From the NCBI GenBank assembly GCA_030917665.1, contig JAUPUH010000048.1, forward strand, positions 1 through 8,706: a stretch of DNA of 8,706 nucleotides, read 5' to 3'. This DNA comes from Patescibacteria group bacterium (GTDB lineage Bacteria > Patescibacteriota > Minisyncoccia > Phycocordibacterales > PALSA-1337). The notes under the pieces are model-generated. The model saw only the letters and a program-made list of their open reading frames with translations. It was not told the DNA's origin and made no database searches. Below, one piece after another: positions 5,714 to 8,706 of the stretch; the first letter of the stretch is position 1, and each line of letters starts with the position of its first letter. A program made the position numbers and the translations under genes.

Positions 5714-6571
5714 ATGATGAAAAAGGTAGATTCTAATGCAGGATATGAGCTTCTTGACTCTGGTGATGGAGAAAAACTCGAACGATTTGGTGATGTGGTT
5801 CTGGCTCGCCCTGATCCACAAGCTCTTTGGAGAAAACACTTACCAGAAAATGATTGGAAGAAAGCTAATGCTTATTTTTCGAGGACAGAAGCGGGCGGTG
5901 ATTGGAAATATAAGGGAGATAAACTTGAAAAATGGTCAATAGATTTCGGCGGATTGAAATTCTGGATAAAACCAACAGCTTTCAAGCATACAGGACTTTT
6001 CCCCGAGCACTCTGTGAATTGGGATTGGATGAGGGGTCTCTTAAAAGGAAGTGAGGGTGTTGATGTGCTTAATCTTTTTGGTTATACGGGCGGCGCTTCG
6101 CTTGCTTGTGCACAAGCTGGTGCAAAGGTTGTTCATATCGACGGATCAAAATCCGCTGTGGCATGGGCGCGTGAGAACGCAGAACTTTCTGGTCTCGGTG
6201 ATAAGCCGATTCGGTGGATTATTGAGGATGCCAGGGTATTTGTTGGGCGTGAAGTGAAAAGAGGGAACAAGTACGACGGAATCATTATGGATCCCCCAGC
6301 TTTTGGTCACGGAGCAAACAAAGAGATTTGGAAAATTGAAGAAGATTTCCTTCCGCTCATAGAAGATTGCATTAAACTTCTCAAAGACAAACCGCTCTTT
6401 TTTATCGTAAACGGTTACTCTGCCGGTTATTCCGCTATCGCGTATAAGAACGTTCTCCAGGTTCTTGTTGAAAAATTCGGAGGCTCTATTGAAATGGGGG
6501 AACTTACTCTTGAGGAAACGGGAACACAAAGATTTTTGCCGTGTGGAATTTTTGCTCGTTGGAAGATGTAA
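5714..6571 (+). CDS. Class I SAM-dependent methyltransferase, RlmI-like (rRNA large subunit type)
   Basis: This 285-residue protein matches the catalytic part of the RlmI/RlmK-like family (COG1092, Methyltrans_SAM). Seen directly are motif I NLFGYTGGASL (120-130) for SAM binding, an acidic position in HIDGSKSAV (Asp143), IEDAR (170-174) and motif IV MDPPAFG (192-198). N-terminal residues 20-110 (ARPDPQALW, FWIKPTAFKHTGLFPE) correspond to the region before the methyltransferase core. There is no PUA domain, unlike E. coli RlmI, so RNA recognition must differ. The likely substrate is a cytosine or guanine of 23S rRNA, inferred from family only. MM at the start leaves 5714 or 5717 possible; neither has a Shine-Dalgarno. 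It is followed after 3 bp by a pseudouridine synthase gene, giving an RNA-modification operon. Confidence 0.85.
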   Translation: MMKKVDSNAGYELLDSGDGEKLERFGDVVLARPDPQALWRKHLPENDWKKANAYFSRTEAGGDWKYKGDKLEKWSIDFGGLKFWIKPTAFKHTGLFPEHSVNWDWMRGLLKGSEGVDVLNLFGYTGGASLACAQAGAKVVHIDGSKSAVAWARENAELSGLGDKPIRWIIEDARVFVGREVKRGNKYDGIIMDPPAFGHGANKEIWKIEEDFLPLIEDCIKLLKDKPLFFIVNGYSAGYSAIAYKNVLQVLVEKFGGSIEMGELTLEETGTQRFLPCGIFARWKM

Positions 6572-6574
6572 TTT

Positions 6575-7231
6575 ATGGAAATCAAAGTTCTCTACGAAGA
6601 CAATCATCTTATAGCAGTCTACAAGCCTGCGGGTATTCTCGTGCAAGGCGACAAGTCTGGAGACAGCTCTTTGCTTGATGAGGTGAAAGCTTTTATTAAA
6701 AACAAATACCAGAAACCAGGTAATGTTTTTCTTGGCCTCATTCATCGTCTTGATAGGAATGTCGATGGGGTGGTTCTCTTTGCGAAGACATCCAAAGGCG
6801 CTTCACGTGTGTCAGAACAATTCCGCAACCATACAATTAAAAAGGTTTATCACGCTTGGGTTCATGGGATCGTAAAAGAAAAGGAGGGTGTACTGGTTAA
6901 TTTTCTTAAGCATGATGAGAATCAGAATTTCGCAGAAGTTTTCGATAAAGAAACAAAGGATGCAGATCGCGCAGAACTTTCGTATGAACTTATTAAAATA
7001 GATGGAGATTTTTCTCTTTTAAAAATAATTTTGAAAACAGGCAGACATCATCAAATCCGAGCTCAACTTTCTCATATAGGGCACCCGATAGTGGGGGACA
7101 GCAAGTATGGTTCAACATTACGACTCCCGGAACAAAAAGTCGCGCTGACTGCAACGGAGCTTTCCTTCGAGACCGCTACAACTAAAGAACAGAAAATAGT
7201 AACCCTAGAAATTCCTGAAAAATCGTGGTAA
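6575..7231 (+). CDS. RluA-family pseudouridine synthase, short form without S4 domain
   Basis: The 218-residue protein has the RluA/RluC/RluD family signatures: VLYEDNHLIAVYKPAG at the start (5-20), the catalytic segment LIHRLDRNVDG (55-65) with Asp60, KVYHAWVHG (about 90-98), and GRHHQIRAQLSHIGHPIVGD in the C-terminal part. It converts uridine to pseudouridine in rRNA or tRNA. The usual RLDR.TSG is RLDRNVDG here, but the catalytic Asp and following Arg are kept. The N-terminal S4 RNA-binding domain of RluC and RluD is absent, as in RluA and TruC, so the target base is uncertain. The gene starts 3 bp after the methyltransferase stop, with GGAAG (6561-6565) as a plausible Shine-Dalgarno 9 nt upstream. 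It is followed by folD after 12 bp. Confidence 0.92.
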   Translation: MEIKVLYEDNHLIAVYKPAGILVQGDKSGDSSLLDEVKAFIKNKYQKPGNVFLGLIHRLDRNVDGVVLFAKTSKGASRVSEQFRNHTIKKVYHAWVHGIVKEKEGVLVNFLKHDENQNFAEVFDKETKDADRAELSYELIKIDGDFSLLKIILKTGRHHQIRAQLSHIGHPIVGDSKYGSTLRLPEQKVALTATELSFETATTKEQKIVTLEIPEKSW

Positions 7232-7243
7232 TCTTTGCCTACA

Positions 7244-8056
7244 ATGATACTTCTCGATGGTAAAATAGCTCGTGCACACTACTCATCTCTTTTAGAGAAA
7301 AGAATAAAAGAACTCTCTTTTGTTCCTTGCCTTGTTATTCTTCAGGTTGGAAATCGGACCGACTCTAATTCATACATAAAGGCCAAGAAATCATTTGCAC
7401 AGAAAGTGGGTGTAAAAGAAATCCACATTAATTTTCCTGAGGACGTCGGCCAAGAAGAACTTATCGAGGCGGTTAAGAAATACAATCAGGACGAAAGTGT
7501 AAACGGCATTATTATTCAACTCCCGCTACCTCCACAGATTAATTCTGAAATCGTACTTAATTTAATCGACCCTAAAAAGGATATTGATGGGCTGAATTGT
7601 GCTACGAAATTCCTTCCTGCAACCGCACGCGGCATCCGGGAACTTATTAAGTTTTACAAAATTGAGCTCGCTGGAAAAAAGGTTACTGTACTCGGGCGTT
7701 CGAAGCTTGTTGGTGAACCAGTGGCGGAGATGTGCCACGAAGAAGGCGCACTTGTGACAATTTGTCATAGTAAGACCGAGAATACACCTCAAAAAGCCCA
7801 GGATGCTGACATTTTGATTGTTGCTGTTGGAAAACCAAACCTTGTTGGTAGGGAATATGTTAAAGAAGGACAGGTTGTAATAGATGTCGGAATCACACGT
7901 CATAGTGAGGGTCAGCTCGTCGGTGATGTTAATTTCAACGAGGTAAAAGATATCGTTCACATGATTACTCCAGTTCCGGGCGGGGTAGGGCAAATGACGG
8001 TTCTGGCTCTTTTTGAAAACCTCATTGACGCGTGCTATAGTAATAAAAATAATTAA
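7244..8056 (+). CDS. folD: Bifunctional methylenetetrahydrofolate dehydrogenase/cyclohydrolase FolD
   Basis: From the ATG at 7244 the protein has 270 residues, near the usual 280-300. FolD interconverts 5,10-methylene-, 5,10-methenyl- and 10-formyl-tetrahydrofolate in the cytoplasm, supplying one-carbon units for purines and formyl-Met-tRNA. Catalytic-site residues match E. coli FolD in order: Tyr44 and Lys48 in SYIKAKK, Gln92 in IIIQLPLP, Asp115 in KDIDGL. The cofactor-binding GRSKLVGEP (151-159) and the TPVPGGVG segment (243-250) are present. Departures from the usual family sequence are PATARG in place of PCTP.G, and GVGQMT in place of GVGPMT. A TTG at 7235 would add three residues; ATG-ILLDGK fits the family start better. 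The Shine-Dalgarno is weak. The last 44 bp contain the promoter of the next gene. Confidence 0.96.
   Translation: MILLDGKIARAHYSSLLEKRIKELSFVPCLVILQVGNRTDSNSYIKAKKSFAQKVGVKEIHINFPEDVGQEELIEAVKKYNQDESVNGIIIQLPLPPQINSEIVLNLIDPKKDIDGLNCATKFLPATARGIRELIKFYKIELAGKKVTVLGRSKLVGEPVAEMCHEEGALVTICHSKTENTPQKAQDADILIVAVGKPNLVGREYVKEGQVVIDVGITRHSEGQLVGDVNFNEVKDIVHMITPVPGGVGQMTVLALFENLIDACYSNKNN
8013..8041 (+). promoter_or_regulatory. Promoter for the SIMPL-domain gene, inside the 3' end of folD
   Basis: TTGAAA (8013-8018), a 17-bp spacer, and TATAGT (8036-8041) preceded by TGC make a strong extended -10 promoter. The predicted start near 8048 gives an AT-rich leader of about 26 nt with no Shine-Dalgarno before the ATG at 8074. 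Confidence 0.65.
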
Positions 8057-8073
8057 TAATTAATCATTTAAAT

Positions 8074-8706
8074 ATGAATTACCAAGAACGAGTTTGGAAG
8101 GTGGGTGCATGGGTTGGAACATTGCTTGCGATATTTCTCGCTGTGCTTGTCGTGAAGTCATTTATCTCTATAAAATACGTCGGAAAGGAAACCCCGATTT
8201 ATAACAGTATTTCAGTAAATGGAAAGGGTGAAGCTGTTTCGATTCCTGATATCGCAACATTCTCATTTAGCGTAAGCGAGAACGCAAAGACTGTTAAGGA
8301 AGCTCAGACGAAGGCGACTGAAAAGATCAACGCCGCGCTTGCTGCAGTTCGAGCGGGGGGAGTTGCTGAGAAGGATATCAAAACACTTTCATATTCTATT
8401 GCTCCTCACTATGATTATAACCAAGGCGTCTGTACACAGTTCGGCTGCCCAGGAAGCAAACCAGTTCTTAATGGATACGATGTGAACCAGACTATCCAGG
8501 TTAAGGTACGTGAGCTTGAAAAGGCAGGAGAGCTTTTTGACACGCTTGGAGCAACAGGTATCAAGACAGTTGATGGACTTTCATTCTCAATTGACGATAT
8601 TGATTCTGTAAAAGCTGTGGCTCGAGCTGAAGCTATTGCCAATGCACGAGAAAAAGCAGAAAAGATTGCAAAGGATCTCGGTGTGAAGCTTGTGAAAATT
8701 ACAAGT
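8074..8706 (+). CDS. SIMPL-domain (DUF541) membrane-anchored protein (3' partial)
   Basis: The frame is open from the ATG at 8074 to the end of the window, giving 211 visible residues; the C-terminus lies outside. Residues 10-28 form one membrane anchor after a short MNYQERVWK start. The SIMPL domain begins at ISVNGKGEAVSIPDIA (46-61) and continues with KTLSYSIAPHYDY (103-115), GYDVNQTIQVKVREL (134-148), GLSFSIDD (168-175) and the helix ARAEAIANAREKAEKIAKDLG (183-203). The family includes periplasmic and surface proteins (E. coli YggE, mouse SIMPL) of poorly defined function, some linked to oxidative stress. An insert between strands carries a C-x4-C pair (Cys120, Cys125), the only cysteines visible, a likely disulfide outside the cell. 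The gene has its own promoter in the end of folD and seems functionally separate from it. Confidence 0.9.
   Translation, partial: MNYQERVWKVGAWVGTLLAIFLAVLVVKSFISIKYVGKETPIYNSISVNGKGEAVSIPDIATFSFSVSENAKTVKEAQTKATEKINAALAAVRAGGVAEKDIKTLSYSIAPHYDYNQGVCTQFGCPGSKPVLNGYDVNQTIQVKVRELEKAGELFDTLGATGIKTVDGLSFSIDDIDSVKAVARAEAIANAREKAEKIAKDLGVKLVKITS

Noticed and set aside
5651..5839. A 63-residue N-terminal extension of the glycosyltransferase from an ATG at 5839
   Set aside because: It runs antisense through the methyltransferase gene, lacks any family feature, and would bypass a good promoter; the ATG at 5650 directly precedes the expected first membrane helix.
6146..6745. A 199-codon leftward open frame
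   Set aside because: It is antisense to well-identified methyltransferase and pseudouridine synthase genes, spans their junction, and shows no recognisable domain.
7235..7243. TTG start for folD
   Set aside because: It adds only MPT before the family-typical start, with no better ribosome-binding site than the ATG at 7244.

Overview
The window looks like ordinary, very compact bacterial chromosome from a member of the Candidate Phyla Radiation (Patescibacteria, Parcubacteria-like). The evidence is indirect. It includes a peptidoglycan-binding domain of the type common in that group (C..FTRDL..G..G.DV..LQ...L), short proteins without accessory domains, intergenic gaps of 3 to 63 bp, and short or absent mRNA leaders. 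Base composition is roughly 40% G+C by eye. Nine of the ten visible stop codons are TAA and one is TAG. No gene needs TGA read as glycine, so the standard bacterial code fits.

Layout: the left edge cuts a secreted M23 metallopeptidase (1-729), followed by an exported peptidoglycan-binding protein with a duplicated acidic helical tail (737-1657), rlmH (1675-2118) and a small membrane protein (2111-2683). A promoter at 2657-2684 then drives a thiol-redox pair: a membrane-anchored DsbA-like oxidoreductase (2709-3356) overlapped by a VKOR-family membrane oxidase (3301-3786). On the minus strand, a processive GT2 glycosyltransferase (5650-4424) and a membrane-anchored thioredoxin-like protein with a CEDC site (4405-3719) converge on the VKOR gene, and the two convergent genes overlap by 68 bp. 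A 63-bp divergent region (5651-5713) separates the glycosyltransferase from a rightward operon: an RlmI-like methyltransferase (5714-6571), an RluA-family pseudouridine synthase (6575-7231) and folD (7244-8056). The right edge cuts a membrane-anchored SIMPL-domain protein (8074-8706). There is no gene-free stretch above 63 bp, and I see no tRNA, rRNA, CRISPR array, insertion sequence or intrinsic terminator.

Two themes link the genes. One is the cell surface: hydrolase, wall-binding protein, polysaccharide synthase, SIMPL protein and an oxidative-folding module, with paired cysteines in nearly all the exported proteins. The other is ribosome modification and one-carbon metabolism: RlmH, RlmI-like, RluA-like and FolD. 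Several promoters are extended -10 elements lying in the 3' end of the preceding gene, two of them sharing bases with its TAA stop. Genes behind a promoter lack a Shine-Dalgarno sequence, while several operon-internal genes have one. I did not find a clearly new system. The redox cluster and this transcription/translation layout most deserve a second look.
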